From positions 248,001 through 312,000 of the forward strand of contig NZ_CP054022.1 in the NCBI RefSeq assembly GCF_005862305.2: a DNA stretch of 64,000 nt, written 5' to 3'. A model generated the notes under the pieces. That model did no database searches. It was not told where the DNA came from and was given only the letters and a program-made list of their open reading frames with translations. A program made the translations under genes and the position numbers. This document shows positions 27,702 to 36,911 of this stretch, piece by piece; position 1 is the first letter of the stretch; every line of letters begins with the position of its first letter. Origin of the DNA: Rhizobium indicum. GTDB lineage: Bacteria > Pseudomonadota > Alphaproteobacteria > Rhizobiales > Rhizobiaceae.

Positions 27702-28637
27702 CTACTTCAGCAGCGCCTGCGCGGTTCGTTCGTCGGTGATCAGCCCGAAAAGACGGCGGCTATTCAGAATTGCCCGGATGGCCGCCACTTTCGACTGTCC
27801 GCCCGCCAGCGCCACGAGCCGCTCTTTCTTGGTCTTGGGAAAAGACGCGGAGAGCGTGCGCGCCGTCAGCGCGGTGTCGAGGATATGGCCGTCGGCGTCG
27901 AAAAAATGACCGAGGATTTCGCCGACGCCGCCCGCGGCAGCGATGTCGTCGATTTCACCGGGTTCGACCATGCCGGACAAAACCAGCTGCGCCTCGGCAT
28001 CGACAGTTCCCAGGCCGACGAGCTTCAGATCGGCATTATTGGCAAGATCGAAGACTTCCTTGACGGCACGCTGCGCCTTCAGCACTTCGCGATCCTCGCC
28101 GGTATTGGCGAAAAAGGGAACCGGCATGACATAGGCATGGGCGCCGGTCTTTTCGGCAATGCGATGCATCACGTCATAGGGATTGGCGCCGTAGTTTCGT
28201 GTCAGCCCGCCAAGCAAAGAGACGAAGCGCAGGTTCTTCGCACTCACCCTCGGCATATATTGCACGGCAGCGGAAAGCGTGCGGCCATGACCAAGGCCGA
28301 TGACCGTATTGTCGCCGCGCTCGATCTCGCGCTTGAGATAGCCGGCGCCGGCATGGCCGAGCGCGCGCAGCGGCAAGCCTTCCTCGCCGAGATCGGGGGC
28401 GACCTCGCAATATTGAAGCCCGAACCGTTCCGAAAGCCGCATCTCCAGTTCGACGCATTCGACGATATCCCCGTCGATGGTAACTTTGACGACGCCATCG
28501 GCAACCGCTCTGGCGATCAGGCGATGGGCCTTTACCGACGGCACGCCGAGGCGGCGCGCAACGTCGGACTGCGTCAGGCCACCGGCATAATGAAGCCAGG
28601 CAGCACGCACGGCAAGCGTATCATCGGCGTCCGTCAT
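27702..28637 (-). CDS. eryD: SorC-family transcriptional repressor of erythritol genes
   Basis: 311 residues. The N-terminal helix-turn-helix (about 10-55) contains YAGGLTQSDVARRLGVPSVKAHRLI. The large C-terminal SorC ligand domain contains GLGHGRTLSAAVQYMP, FVSLLGG, PYDVMHRIAEKTGA, LVGLGTVD and the phosphate-site GGQSKVAAIRA. EryD represses the eryABCD operon, with erythritol or its phosphate as inducer. The start is the ATG at 28637 with AAAAGGAG upstream. It is fourth in the eryABCD order on this strand. Confidence 0.93.
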   Translation of the reverse strand: MTDADDTLAVRAAWLHYAGGLTQSDVARRLGVPSVKAHRLIARAVADGVVKVTIDGDIVECVELEMRLSERFGLQYCEVAPDLGEEGLPLRALGHAGAGYLKREIERGDNTVIGLGHGRTLSAAVQYMPRVSAKNLRFVSLLGGLTRNYGANPYDVMHRIAEKTGAHAYVMPVPFFANTGEDREVLKAQRAVKEVFDLANNADLKLVGLGTVDAEAQLVLSGMVEPGEIDDIAAAGGVGEILGHFFDADGHILDTALTARTLSASFPKTKKERLVALAGGQSKVAAIRAILNSRRLFGLITDERTAQALLK

Positions 28638-28707
28638 CACGGCTCCTTTTCGAAGGTCATGCGGCGATTCCGCCGTATCGCAGTGCTGCCTTTTAAAGAT
28701 CTCCGCC

Positions 28708-29640
28708 TCAGATGTTCAAGTCAGCGACGCCGGTGTCGATATGCGGCGCCCAGAAGGCGACGCTTTCGGCGATCTGCGGGATGACCTGGCGATCATTCGG
28801 CTCGCGTTCCTTGAAGGAGAGTTCCAGGCAGATTTCATTGTCCTTCGCCCCACCTTCGGCCAGCGCCTGGAGCAGAGGTGCCGGCTGGATGCGGCCCTTG
28901 GCGTTGAATTCGGCGGTAAAGGGCCGGTGCCCGCCCTTGTCCATCAGGCTCTGTTTGATGTGGATGATCGGCGATACCGGTGGGACGGCGCGCGCCCAGG
29001 CATAGGGGTCGTAGTCGTCGGGGTTGGCAGAGGTGATATCGCCATGATCGATGTCGGCCATCATCCACATCGGGATGGCCATTCCGGCGGCTGTCAGCCG
29101 CTCCTGCAGCGACAGGCAGGCGCCGATCGTCTCGCCGAACTCGCGGCCGATGCTCATCGGCTCCCAGAACATGTAGGAGAGGCCTGCGGCGCGCGCATGC
29201 TCGGCGACATCGGCCCAACAATCGATGGCGGTCTTGATCAGTTCCTCGCGTCTGGCCGGATCGTCGAAGTCCTTATAGGTGAAGATCGCAAATTGCGTGC
29301 CGACCGAATGGCCGCCGAGATCGGCGGTGATGTCGGCAAAGGTCTTGAACCAGTCGACGTAGTAGCGGCGCACATCGGCATCCGGATGTCCGAAATGGTT
29401 GAGGCGCCCATAGGGGCCCGTCATTCCCGAGGTAACCCGCACCCCCGTGCGCTTCAGCGCAGCGCTCATCGTGCGCGTCAGGCGGCGGATCACCGGCGCT
29501 TGCCAGCTCGGATTGATGAACTCGTGGGTCAGTTGGAGGTCGCGGATCCGCAAGTCATGCGCAACCGTGTCGATCAGATCGTCTGGGTCGGCGAAGCGGT
29601 TCACCAGCGGATTGGTATTGAGCGAAAGGGTCAGCGGCAT
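28708..29640 (-). CDS. eryC: tetrulose-4-phosphate racemase (xylose isomerase-like TIM barrel)
   Basis: 310 residues. The sugar phosphate isomerase/epimerase fold is shown by SYMFWEPMSIGREFGET (metal-binding Glu), MADIDHGD (metal-binding Asp/His), IIHIKQS and ICLELSFKERE near the C-terminus. EryC was first thought to be a dehydrogenase; Brucella work showed it interconverts L- and D-3-tetrulose 4-phosphate. It follows eryB by 11 bases. Confidence 0.94.
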   Translation of the reverse strand: MPLTLSLNTNPLVNRFADPDDLIDTVAHDLRIRDLQLTHEFINPSWQAPVIRRLTRTMSAALKRTGVRVTSGMTGPYGRLNHFGHPDADVRRYYVDWFKTFADITADLGGHSVGTQFAIFTYKDFDDPARREELIKTAIDCWADVAEHARAAGLSYMFWEPMSIGREFGETIGACLSLQERLTAAGMAIPMWMMADIDHGDITSANPDDYDPYAWARAVPPVSPIIHIKQSLMDKGGHRPFTAEFNAKGRIQPAPLLQALAEGGAKDNEICLELSFKEREPNDRQVIPQIAESVAFWAPHIDTGVADLNI

Positions 29641-29651
29641 GGCGGCATCCT

Positions 29652-31163
29652 TCAGGCGGCGGCAAGGCGGGTGGAAGCAAACCACTCGCCAAAGGCCGCG
29701 CGCTCCGCTTCGTTCAGATGGAGGTAGTGTTTGGTGCGGCGATAGAGGATGTCCTCGGCCGTTTCGGCCCATTCCGTGGCGACGAGATAGCGGGCCTCGG
29801 CCTCATAGAGCTGACCGCCGAAATGCCGCCCAAGCCCTTCCATACCTGTCGCGCCGGCAACCACGTTCCTGGCGCGGGCGCCATAGAGACGGCCGTAGTG
29901 ATGCACGAGTTTGCGCGGCATCCAGGGATAGATATCGCGCAGGCTGTTGGCGAAGGTCTCGTAATCGGCATTCGGAATTTCGCCGCCGGGCAGTGGCGCC
30001 TTCTCCGTCCAGTCGCCTCCCATGTTCGGGAAGATATGCTTCAGGCGCTGCATGCCGCGTTCGGCGAGCTCGCGGAATGTGGTGATCTTGCCGCCGAGGA
30101 CGTTGAGCAGCGGAGCGCCGCCTGTCTCGTCGAGATCGAAGACATAGTCGCGGGTAACGGCGGACGGGTTGCCCTTTCCATCGTCAAACAGCGGGCGCAC
30201 GCCGGAGAAGCTGTGCAGCACGTCGTGGCGACGCAGCTTTTCCTTGAAATAGCGATTGACCGCCTGGAGCAGATACTCGATCTCCGTCTCGTCGGCGGCA
30301 ACATCCTCGGCCCGGCCTTCGTAAGCGATATCGGTCGTCCCGATCAGCGCCTTGTCGCCCTCGTAGGGATTGATGAAAATGACGCGTTTGTCGTGGTTCT
30401 GCACCAGATAGGCATTGGCGCCTGCCCAGAACTTCGGCACGATGATGTGGCTGCCCTTGACGAGGCGGACGTTGCGGCCGGAGTTCGATCCGGCGACGCG
30501 ATTGATGATGTCCATCACCCAGGGGCCGGCGCAGTTCACCAGACATTTGGCGCGGAAGGTTCGCGTCTCTCCCGTGGTGTTGCTTTTCGTGACTACGGTC
30601 CAACCGCCGTTCTCGCGACGGGCCGACACGGCCGGCGAGCGGGTCAGCACCAGAGCGCCGTTTTCCGCTGCGCTGACCGCATTCAAGGTCACGAGGCGGG
30701 CGTCGTCGACCCAGCAATCGGAATATTCAAAGCCGCGTGTGTATTGATCGAGGATCGGCGTGCCTTCCGGGTCGCGGAGCAGATTGAGCGTTCGGGTCCC
30801 GGGCAGCTTCTTGCGGCCGCCGAGATGATCGTAGAGGAAGAGGCCGAGCCGCACGAGCCATGCGGGGCGATCCTCAGGGCTGTGCGGCAGGACGAAGCGC
30901 ATCGGCCAGATGATATGCGGCGCGGCGTTGAGCAGCACTTCACGCTCGATCAGCGCCTCACGCACCAGGCGGAATTCGTAATATTCGAGGTAACGCAGAC
31001 CTCCATGCACCAGCTTGCCCGAGCGCGACGAGGTTCCCTGGGCCAGGTCGTCCTTTTCGCACAGCACGACCTTCAGGCCGCGGCCGGCAGCATCGCGTGC
31101 TATCCCCGCGCCGTTGATGCCTCCGCCGATGACGAAGAGATCCAGGAGTTCGGGTTCGGTCAT
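29652..31163 (-). CDS. eryB: L-erythritol-4-phosphate dehydrogenase (GlpD-like, FAD)
   Basis: 503 residues of the glycerol-3-phosphate dehydrogenase/oxidase family. The FAD-binding fold starts FVIGGGINGAGIARDAAGRG and has the FAD segment GTSSRSGKLVHGGLRYLE. The substrate-side segments are SFSGVRPLF and GGKITTFRELAE, and the C-terminal GlpD accessory domain is present. It oxidises L-erythritol 4-phosphate to L-3-tetrulose 4-phosphate, passing electrons through FAD to the quinone pool at the inner face of the membrane. Confidence 0.95.
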   Translation of the reverse strand: MTEPELLDLFVIGGGINGAGIARDAAGRGLKVVLCEKDDLAQGTSSRSGKLVHGGLRYLEYYEFRLVREALIEREVLLNAAPHIIWPMRFVLPHSPEDRPAWLVRLGLFLYDHLGGRKKLPGTRTLNLLRDPEGTPILDQYTRGFEYSDCWVDDARLVTLNAVSAAENGALVLTRSPAVSARRENGGWTVVTKSNTTGETRTFRAKCLVNCAGPWVMDIINRVAGSNSGRNVRLVKGSHIIVPKFWAGANAYLVQNHDKRVIFINPYEGDKALIGTTDIAYEGRAEDVAADETEIEYLLQAVNRYFKEKLRRHDVLHSFSGVRPLFDDGKGNPSAVTRDYVFDLDETGGAPLLNVLGGKITTFRELAERGMQRLKHIFPNMGGDWTEKAPLPGGEIPNADYETFANSLRDIYPWMPRKLVHHYGRLYGARARNVVAGATGMEGLGRHFGGQLYEAEARYLVATEWAETAEDILYRRTKHYLHLNEAERAAFGEWFASTRLAAA

Positions 31164-31195
31164 GTCATGCTCCTTCGATGCCTGCTGCATCAGAA

Positions 31196-32770
31196 TTACG
31201 CGCCCACCGGCGACGTCGTTGCGGCTTCGGCAAGCTTGTCCCAGGCGGGCGCCATTGCCTGGCGTACATCGGTGTAGGCAGAAAAAAGCCGGTCGAACCG
31301 GTGGGCCTCGCTGGCATCCGGTATCTCCGGATCGCCGAGCAGCGGCGTCACCCAGTCGTCAATGCAATCGTCCATGCTGGAATAGACGCCGACAGCCACC
31401 GCGGCCATCATCGCCACGCCGGCCGCCCCTGTCTCCTCGCGGCGCGACTGGCGGATCGGTGCGTTGACGGCGGCCGAAAGTGAGTGGCGAAGGGCGACGG
31501 AGCGTGTTGCCCCGCCGGTGACCCGCAGCTCTTCGGGCATCGCGCCCATCGCCGAGTAGCAGTCGCGGGTGGCAAGCCCCAACCCTTCGATCACGCTGCG
31601 CAGCAGGTCGGGGAAGCCGTGACGCATCGAAAGCCCGGTGAAGCCCGCGCGCGCATTGGCGTTGACGAAAGGACCACGTTCGCCCGCTTCGGAAATGTAG
31701 GGATGGTAAAGCACCGACCCCGGTCGGCTTTCTGCAAACCAGCCGTCGATGCGCGCAATGAGGTCTGCATGCGAAGCAGGCTTGCCCGCCTCGGCCATGA
31801 GATAGGCGGCGACATCGAGGATCCAGTCGATGTTGATCGTGGCGCCCATATTCGTCTGGACCTGAGTGACGATGCCGGGAATGGGCAGGGCGATCACATA
31901 GCCGGTGCCCTCCCGATTGAGCTGAACGTCGGCAACGGACTTGGCGCGCAAATGCACGCCGGTCGAGCCGATCGTCGAGCAGGCGGCGTTGCGAGCGCCG
32001 CTGCGCACGCCTGCACCAAGCGCCGTCATCACCATGTCGACATAGCCGAGGCAGACCGGCGTTCCGGCAAGAAGCCCGCAGGCCTTCGCCGCCTCCGATG
32101 TCAGCGGGTGGCTGATCTCGCTGCCGTCGATGATTTCGGGCAGGAGCCCCCGTCGGTGGTCAAGGCCGAGCGCGTCGATCACGACCGCATCATACTGGCG
32201 CGTTCTGAAATTGCCGAAGGTGAAACTCGCCTCCGATGGATCGGTTGCCCGCACGCCTGTGAGGTTGAGATAGAGCCAGTCCTTGCAGTGCAGCGCCGTC
32301 TCCGCTCGATCGAGAAGGTCCGGCGTGAAGCGGTCCATATGGGCGAGTTGCGCGCCCTGCTGGCACGTGTTGAGGCCGGTTCCCGTTGCCTCGAAGCGGG
32401 CACGGTTCTGCGCCCCGCCGGCCAGCGACGTCACTGTCGGCGCGGCGCGCGCGTCGAGCCACAGCCAAGCATCGGCAACCGGCCTGTTGCCGCGGCCGAC
32501 GAGCCATGTGCCGTCGCCCTGTCCGGTGACGGCGATGGCTGCGGTGCGTGATGCGAGGTCGGGGACTTTTTCGCCAAGGCCACGCAACGCGCTGGCGCAA
32601 TCGAGCCAGGTCCGATCCAGCGACTGCGTTGCCGAACCATCGTCTCCGGTCGCGTATCGGTTGCGAACGGAGGCCGTGGCGAGCTGGCGGCCGGACAGAT
32701 CGAAGGCGACCGCCTTGATGACCGAGGTGCCGGCATCTATCCCAATGATGATCTTCTCGGTCGATGTCAT
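31196..32770 (-). CDS. eryA: erythritol kinase (FGGY family)
   Basis: 524 residues. The N-terminal ATPase lobe starts IIGIDAGTSVIKAVAFD and has AVTGQGDGTWLV and LDARAAPT. The C-terminal lobe carries GSTGVHLR and the FGGY-type ATP/hinge segment LRVTGGATRSVALRHSLSAA. It phosphorylates erythritol to L-erythritol 4-phosphate, the first committed step. It heads the eryABCD operon on the minus strand, with a roughly 750-base regulatory region separating it from the divergent transporter operon. Confidence 0.95.
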   Translation of the reverse strand: MTSTEKIIIGIDAGTSVIKAVAFDLSGRQLATASVRNRYATGDDGSATQSLDRTWLDCASALRGLGEKVPDLASRTAAIAVTGQGDGTWLVGRGNRPVADAWLWLDARAAPTVTSLAGGAQNRARFEATGTGLNTCQQGAQLAHMDRFTPDLLDRAETALHCKDWLYLNLTGVRATDPSEASFTFGNFRTRQYDAVVIDALGLDHRRGLLPEIIDGSEISHPLTSEAAKACGLLAGTPVCLGYVDMVMTALGAGVRSGARNAACSTIGSTGVHLRAKSVADVQLNREGTGYVIALPIPGIVTQVQTNMGATINIDWILDVAAYLMAEAGKPASHADLIARIDGWFAESRPGSVLYHPYISEAGERGPFVNANARAGFTGLSMRHGFPDLLRSVIEGLGLATRDCYSAMGAMPEELRVTGGATRSVALRHSLSAAVNAPIRQSRREETGAAGVAMMAAVAVGVYSSMDDCIDDWVTPLLGDPEIPDASEAHRFDRLFSAYTDVRQAMAPAWDKLAEAATTSPVGA

Positions 32771-33526
32771 TGCAGGCTTATCTCGCCATCCTAGCAAGTG
32801 TCACGGCGGGCAATACGCGCATCAAATTCATCTGCAGTCCTCCCGATCCCTCAACTCGTCTGGCATGATGCATCCGGCTGCCAACTTCGGTTTTTAACCC
32901 AGATCGAGCGCGCAGCCGAACCTCCTAAGCTCGCTTGAAAATATAACATAAAGATACCATAATGCCAGTAAGATTTTTCTAGCGATGTAATTTTTTTCAT
33001 CTAAAATAGAAGGGTACGGAAGTTAAGCTTGTGCCGCCCAGCGATTGCCGTGCGGCATTGGAAACGGCAGCGCCCGCGAAGCTCAACGTGCAAACTATTG
33101 ATTTAAAATCAGCTATATACAGCCGTAACGCAATCGAATGACGTGCGTGAAGATGTTAGCATTTGCCGCCCCTTTCTGCTGCAGCGCAGCATGATAAACA
33201 AGATGTGAGATCGTGCATTTTAATCGAGATACCGCGGAAGCGCCGTTGACAGCTCATAAAATTTATAACATCATTTGCGGCATAAATAACATACTTCTAT
33301 CACGGAAGTGCTCTTCCTGATGGAGAATTTACAGATCCAGGCGGTTGGAGGAGACAAGCGCCGGTCTTGTTGAGGAGGCTTCCGATGCGAATTTTCGTCC
33401 AGAGTTGCGCTCTTGCGGGCGGCCCGCCGGCATCTGTTCCGGTGCGACGCAATGCTTCAGCACACCAGCGATCATCATCGCGCTAACCCTCTCCATCTCG
33501 CCATTCCAAGCCAAGGCCGTCCGGAC
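32771..33526. promoter_or_regulatory. 756-base divergent regulatory region between eryA and the eryEFG operon
   Basis: AT-richer than its surroundings. A TTGACA (33246-33251) with CATCAT 17 bases on is a candidate plus-strand promoter for the uptake operon. The segment 32940-33010 contains T/A-rich repeats (ACATAAAGATACCATAATG and a TTTTTTTCATC run). I see no protein with a recognised domain. Two short frames near the transporter start are noted separately. EryD operators should lie here but I cannot pick them with confidence. Confidence 0.5.
33385..33486 (+). other. possible 33-codon leader ORF before the ery transporter operon
   Basis: An ATG at 33385 has a good ribosome site (TTGAGGAGG, about six bases upstream) and runs 33 codons to a TAA at 33484-33486, 40 bases before the DUF2291 start. 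A second frame (TTG at 33345, GGAGGAG context) ends in a TGA that overlaps the DUF2291 ATG at 33527. Either could couple or attenuate translation; neither product is recognisable. Confidence 0.25.
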
Positions 33527-34183
33527 ATGAGTACTTCGCCCGATTATCCAGCATCAAAGCCGAGCAGCGGCAATCGCACGCTCCTTGTCAGCGCGGCGTT
33601 GGCGGTCATCGTCGTTGCAGCGATCGCGTTCGATACGACGGTCGTCAGGATCGGCTCCGAAAACGATGTCCGGCAGCAGGTATTCTCTCCGGAAACCTTC
33701 GGCGCCGAGCAGTTCCCGAAGATCAAGGCGAATGTCGAAGAGCGGGCCGTTGCGGCCGCCGATCTCGCGGCCGCCATTGCCGCCGACAAGAAGGCGGCGG
33801 CCGAGAAATACGGCACCGCAACGAGCACCGGCCCGGTTATTCCCGTCACGCTGACCGGCGTTTTCGGCGCCCGCAAGTCGAACACCAACGAAATGAAGAT
33901 CGATGGGTTGCCTCCCGAGACGGTGGTCCGTGTCCAGACCGGCCCTGCGGTCAACGGCACGGACCTCCGCGATGCAACCGGCACCATCGAATTCGGCCAG
34001 TTTACCAACCAGATCCAGTATCAGGATGCCGGCTCGGCCATCAATAACGAGATGAAGAAGGCGGTTTTCACGGGCCTGGATGCTGATGCCCTGGGCGGAA
34101 AGCAGGCGACCGTCGTCGGCGTTTTCAAGCTCATCAACCCGAAGAACTGGCTGGTCACGCCGGTGAAGGTCGAGCTCAAATGA
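33527..34183 (+). CDS. DUF2291 periplasmic/lipoprotein-like protein of the erythritol uptake operon
   Basis: 218 residues. An N-terminal membrane anchor is followed by a periplasmic domain: basic GNRTL, then LVSAALAVIVVAAIAFDTTV (about 20-39). The DUF2291 region includes FSPETFGAEQFPKIKANVEE and VFGARKSNTNEMKIDG. Members are regularly encoded next to ribose-type ABC importers, as here; the molecular role is unknown. Its stop overlaps the ATPase start (ATGA), so it is cotranslated with the transporter. Confidence 0.82.
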   Translation: MSTSPDYPASKPSSGNRTLLVSAALAVIVVAAIAFDTTVVRIGSENDVRQQVFSPETFGAEQFPKIKANVEERAVAAADLAAAIAADKKAAAEKYGTATSTGPVIPVTLTGVFGARKSNTNEMKIDGLPPETVVRVQTGPAVNGTDLRDATGTIEFGQFTNQIQYQDAGSAINNEMKKAVFTGLDADALGGKQATVVGVFKLINPKNWLVTPVKVELK

Positions 34184-35724
34184 ACCAGCCGCAACGCAGC
34201 AACGGGGCGATAGGCGAGGTCGTCCTCGCTGCCCGCAATATCGCAAAATCCTACGGCAGCGTTCACGCCCTCAAGGGAGTGAACTTCGACATCCATCGGG
34301 GCCAAGTCACAACGCTATTCGGGGAGAATGGCGCGGGCAAGTCGACCTTGATGAAGATCCTTTCCGGTGTCGCGCAGCCAAGCTCCGGCGAGATCATTCT
34401 CGATGGCTCGCCGATCAGCTTTACCTCGTCGACCCATGCCCGCGAGTGCGGGATCTCCATCATTCACCAGGAGCTCAGCCTCGCGCCCAATCTCAGTGTG
34501 CGCGACAATATTTTCATGGGCCGGGAGATCATCAAGGGCGGTGTTGTCGATTTCGCGGAAGAGGCGCGTCAGACCCGCGCGCTGATGGAGGAGCTCGAGG
34601 AAGACATCGATCCACTGACGCGCGTCGAGGATCTTCGCCTCGGCCAGCAGCAGATCGTCGAAATTGCCCGGGCGCTCTCCGTCAATTCGCGCATCCTGAT
34701 CATGGACGAGCCGACCTCGGCGCTGAGCGCGACCGAGGTGGAAGTGCTCTTCAAGGTCATCCACGATCTGACGAGTCGCGGCGTGTCGATCGTCTACATC
34801 TCGCATCATCTGGAAGAGGCGCTGCAGATCACCAATCACGCCGTCGTTCTGCGCGACGGAAACATGACAGCCTATGCCGAGCGCAAGGATATCGATCTCG
34901 AGTGGATCGTCCGCAACATGGTCGGCGAGAATTTCGACCTCGGCAGCCCGCCGCAAGCTCACCAGTTCGGAAACGTCTCGCTTTCCATCGAAAATCTCTG
35001 TGTCCCCGGTCCCTCCGGCGCTGCCTATAATGCAGTCGATCGTCTGTCTCTCAAGGTGCGTGCCGGCGAGATCGTCTGCATCTACGGTCTGATGGGCGCC
35101 GGGCGCACGGAACTGCTCGAGTGTATTGCCGGACGTCTGCGCGCAAGTGGCGGACAGGTTCTGCTCGAAGGACAGGACGTCAGTGGGCTCAGCATCGCCG
35201 GGCGCATTGCCAGCGGTCTCGTGCTCGTGCCCGAAGATCGCCAGCGCGACGGTCTCGTCCAGACGATGACGGTCGGCTCCAATCTGTCGCTTGCGAGTAT
35301 CCGCGCCTTCACCAAAGGGCTTTTCACCTCCGGCCATCGCGAGCGCGATCTCGTCAATGACGCGATCCGGCGGGTGCATGTGAAAACCGATGGCGGTGCA
35401 GCTTCGATCGGCTCGCTCTCCGGCGGCAACCAGCAGAAGGTCGTCATCGGCAAGATGCTGGCAACCCAGCCGAAGGTCATCCTGCTCGATGAGCCAAGCC
35501 GCGGCATCGACATCGGCGCCAAGGCGGAAGTTTTCAAATTGCTCGCGGAGCGCGCCAAGCAGGGATTGGCGGTCATCTATTCGACGTCCGAAGTCAATGA
35601 ATGCCTGAGCATCGCGCACCGCATCATCGTCATGCATCGCGGCAGGATATCGGCCGAGTTCGGCTCGGATGTCACCAAGGAAAAGATCATGGCCGCCTCC
35701 GGCGAAGCCGTGGTCGCGCACTAG
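34180..35724 (+). CDS. eryE: erythritol ABC importer ATPase (RbsA/MglA type, duplicated NBD)
   Basis: 514 residues with two nucleotide-binding domains in tandem. The first (about 10-255) has Walker A FGENGAGKST, Q-loop HQELSLAPNLSV and Walker B ILIMDEPTSALS. The second (about 265-505) has the degenerate Walker A GLMGAGRTE, signature LSGGNQQKVVIGKM and VILLDEPSRGIDIGAK. This is the standard arrangement of CUT2 sugar importers. The ATG overlaps the DUF2291 stop. Confidence 0.94.
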   Translation: MNQPQRSNGAIGEVVLAARNIAKSYGSVHALKGVNFDIHRGQVTTLFGENGAGKSTLMKILSGVAQPSSGEIILDGSPISFTSSTHARECGISIIHQELSLAPNLSVRDNIFMGREIIKGGVVDFAEEARQTRALMEELEEDIDPLTRVEDLRLGQQQIVEIARALSVNSRILIMDEPTSALSATEVEVLFKVIHDLTSRGVSIVYISHHLEEALQITNHAVVLRDGNMTAYAERKDIDLEWIVRNMVGENFDLGSPPQAHQFGNVSLSIENLCVPGPSGAAYNAVDRLSLKVRAGEIVCIYGLMGAGRTELLECIAGRLRASGGQVLLEGQDVSGLSIAGRIASGLVLVPEDRQRDGLVQTMTVGSNLSLASIRAFTKGLFTSGHRERDLVNDAIRRVHVKTDGGAASIGSLSGGNQQKVVIGKMLATQPKVILLDEPSRGIDIGAKAEVFKLLAERAKQGLAVIYSTSEVNECLSIAHRIIVMHRGRISAEFGSDVTKEKIMAASGEAVVAH

Positions 35725-35746
35725 CCTGGATTATGGAGCACTGATT

Positions 35747-36799
35747 ATGTCAGTCACGAACATCACCGAAAAGAAATCAGTTTCCAGTGGGCAGAAGCGC
35801 AATACCAATATCGTGCGTCTCATTCTGGAGGGCCGGGCCTTCTTCGCGCTGATCGTCATCATCGCGGTCTTCTCGTTCCTGTCGCCCTATTACTTCACCC
35901 TGAACAACTTCCTGATCATGGCGTCGCACGTCGCGATCTTCGGCATTCTGGCGATCGGCATGCTGCTCGTCATCCTGAATGGCGGCATCGATCTGTCGGT
36001 CGGCTCGACGCTTGGGCTTGCAGGCTGCATCGCCGGTTTCCTGATGCAGGGCGTCACGCTCACTTATTTCGGCGTCATCCTCTATCCGCCGGTCTGGGCC
36101 GTCGTCGTCATCACATGTGCGCTCGGTGCGCTGGTCGGTGCGGTCAATGGCGTGCTGATCGCCTATCTCAAGGTGCCGGCCTTCGTCGCCTCGCTCGGCG
36201 TGCTCTACGTGGCCCGCGGTATCGCGCTCTTGATGACCAACGGCCTGACCTACAACAATCTTGGTGGCCGTCCGGAACTCGGCAATACCGGCTTCGACTG
36301 GCTCGGCTTCAACCGGCTCGCAGGCATTCCGATCGGCGTCATCGTGCTTGCGGTTCTCGCGATCATTTGCGGCATCGTGCTGAGCCGCACCGCCTTCGGC
36401 CGCTGGCTCTACGCCTCAGGCGGTAACGAGCGAGCCGCCGACCTCTCCGGCGTCCCGGTCAAGCGCGTGAAGATCATCGTCTATGTGCTTTCGGGCGTCT
36501 GCGCTGCGATTGCCGGCCTGGTCCTCTCCTCGCAGCTGACCTCAGCCGGTCCGACGGCAGGCACAACCTACGAACTGACGGCGATCGCAGCCGTGGTCAT
36601 CGGCGGTGCGGCGCTGACCGGCGGCCGCGGGACGGTCCGCGGCACCATGCTCGGCGCCTTCGTTATCGGCTTCCTTTCGGACGGCCTCGTGATCATCGGC
36701 GTCTCGGCCTACTGGCAGACCGTATTCACCGGCGCTGTGATCGTTCTCGCCGTCCTCATGAACAGCATCCAATACGGCCGCCGGGTCAAATCGTCCTGA
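35747..36799 (+). CDS. eryF: erythritol ABC importer permease
   Basis: 350 residues of the BPD_transp_2 (RbsC) family with eight to ten predicted membrane segments. Signature segments are LVILNGGIDLSVGSTLGLAG in the second quarter, VPAFVASLGVLYVARGIALL, FGRWLYASGGNERAADLSG and the GGAALTGGRGTVRGTMLGA loop. The ATG at 35747 is used because upstream frame sequence overlaps the ATPase gene and lacks membrane character. It probably forms a homodimeric channel with EryE. Confidence 0.94.
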   Translation: MSVTNITEKKSVSSGQKRNTNIVRLILEGRAFFALIVIIAVFSFLSPYYFTLNNFLIMASHVAIFGILAIGMLLVILNGGIDLSVGSTLGLAGCIAGFLMQGVTLTYFGVILYPPVWAVVVITCALGALVGAVNGVLIAYLKVPAFVASLGVLYVARGIALLMTNGLTYNNLGGRPELGNTGFDWLGFNRLAGIPIGVIVLAVLAIICGIVLSRTAFGRWLYASGGNERAADLSGVPVKRVKIIVYVLSGVCAAIAGLVLSSQLTSAGPTAGTTYELTAIAAVVIGGAALTGGRGTVRGTMLGAFVIGFLSDGLVIIGVSAYWQTVFTGAVIVLAVLMNSIQYGRRVKSS

Positions 36800-36911
36800 C
36801 GGCTGCGACCGAAACTTATCCACGACGGCAGGCTGGACTCCAGGAAAGCCGATTGGGGAAAGCAACGCCGGATCACCGGCAATAACTGAGCTCACGAATG
36901 GGAGAGAGACT

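Noticed and set aside
29718..31277. 519-codon open frame on the plus strand opposite eryB
   Set aside because: It mirrors the coding frame of eryB, has no ribosome site or recognisable domain, and is a common artefact of GC-rich codon bias.
34315..35721. 468-codon open frame opposite eryE
   Set aside because: Exact antisense of the well-supported ABC ATPase; His/Asp-rich low-complexity composition with no domain.
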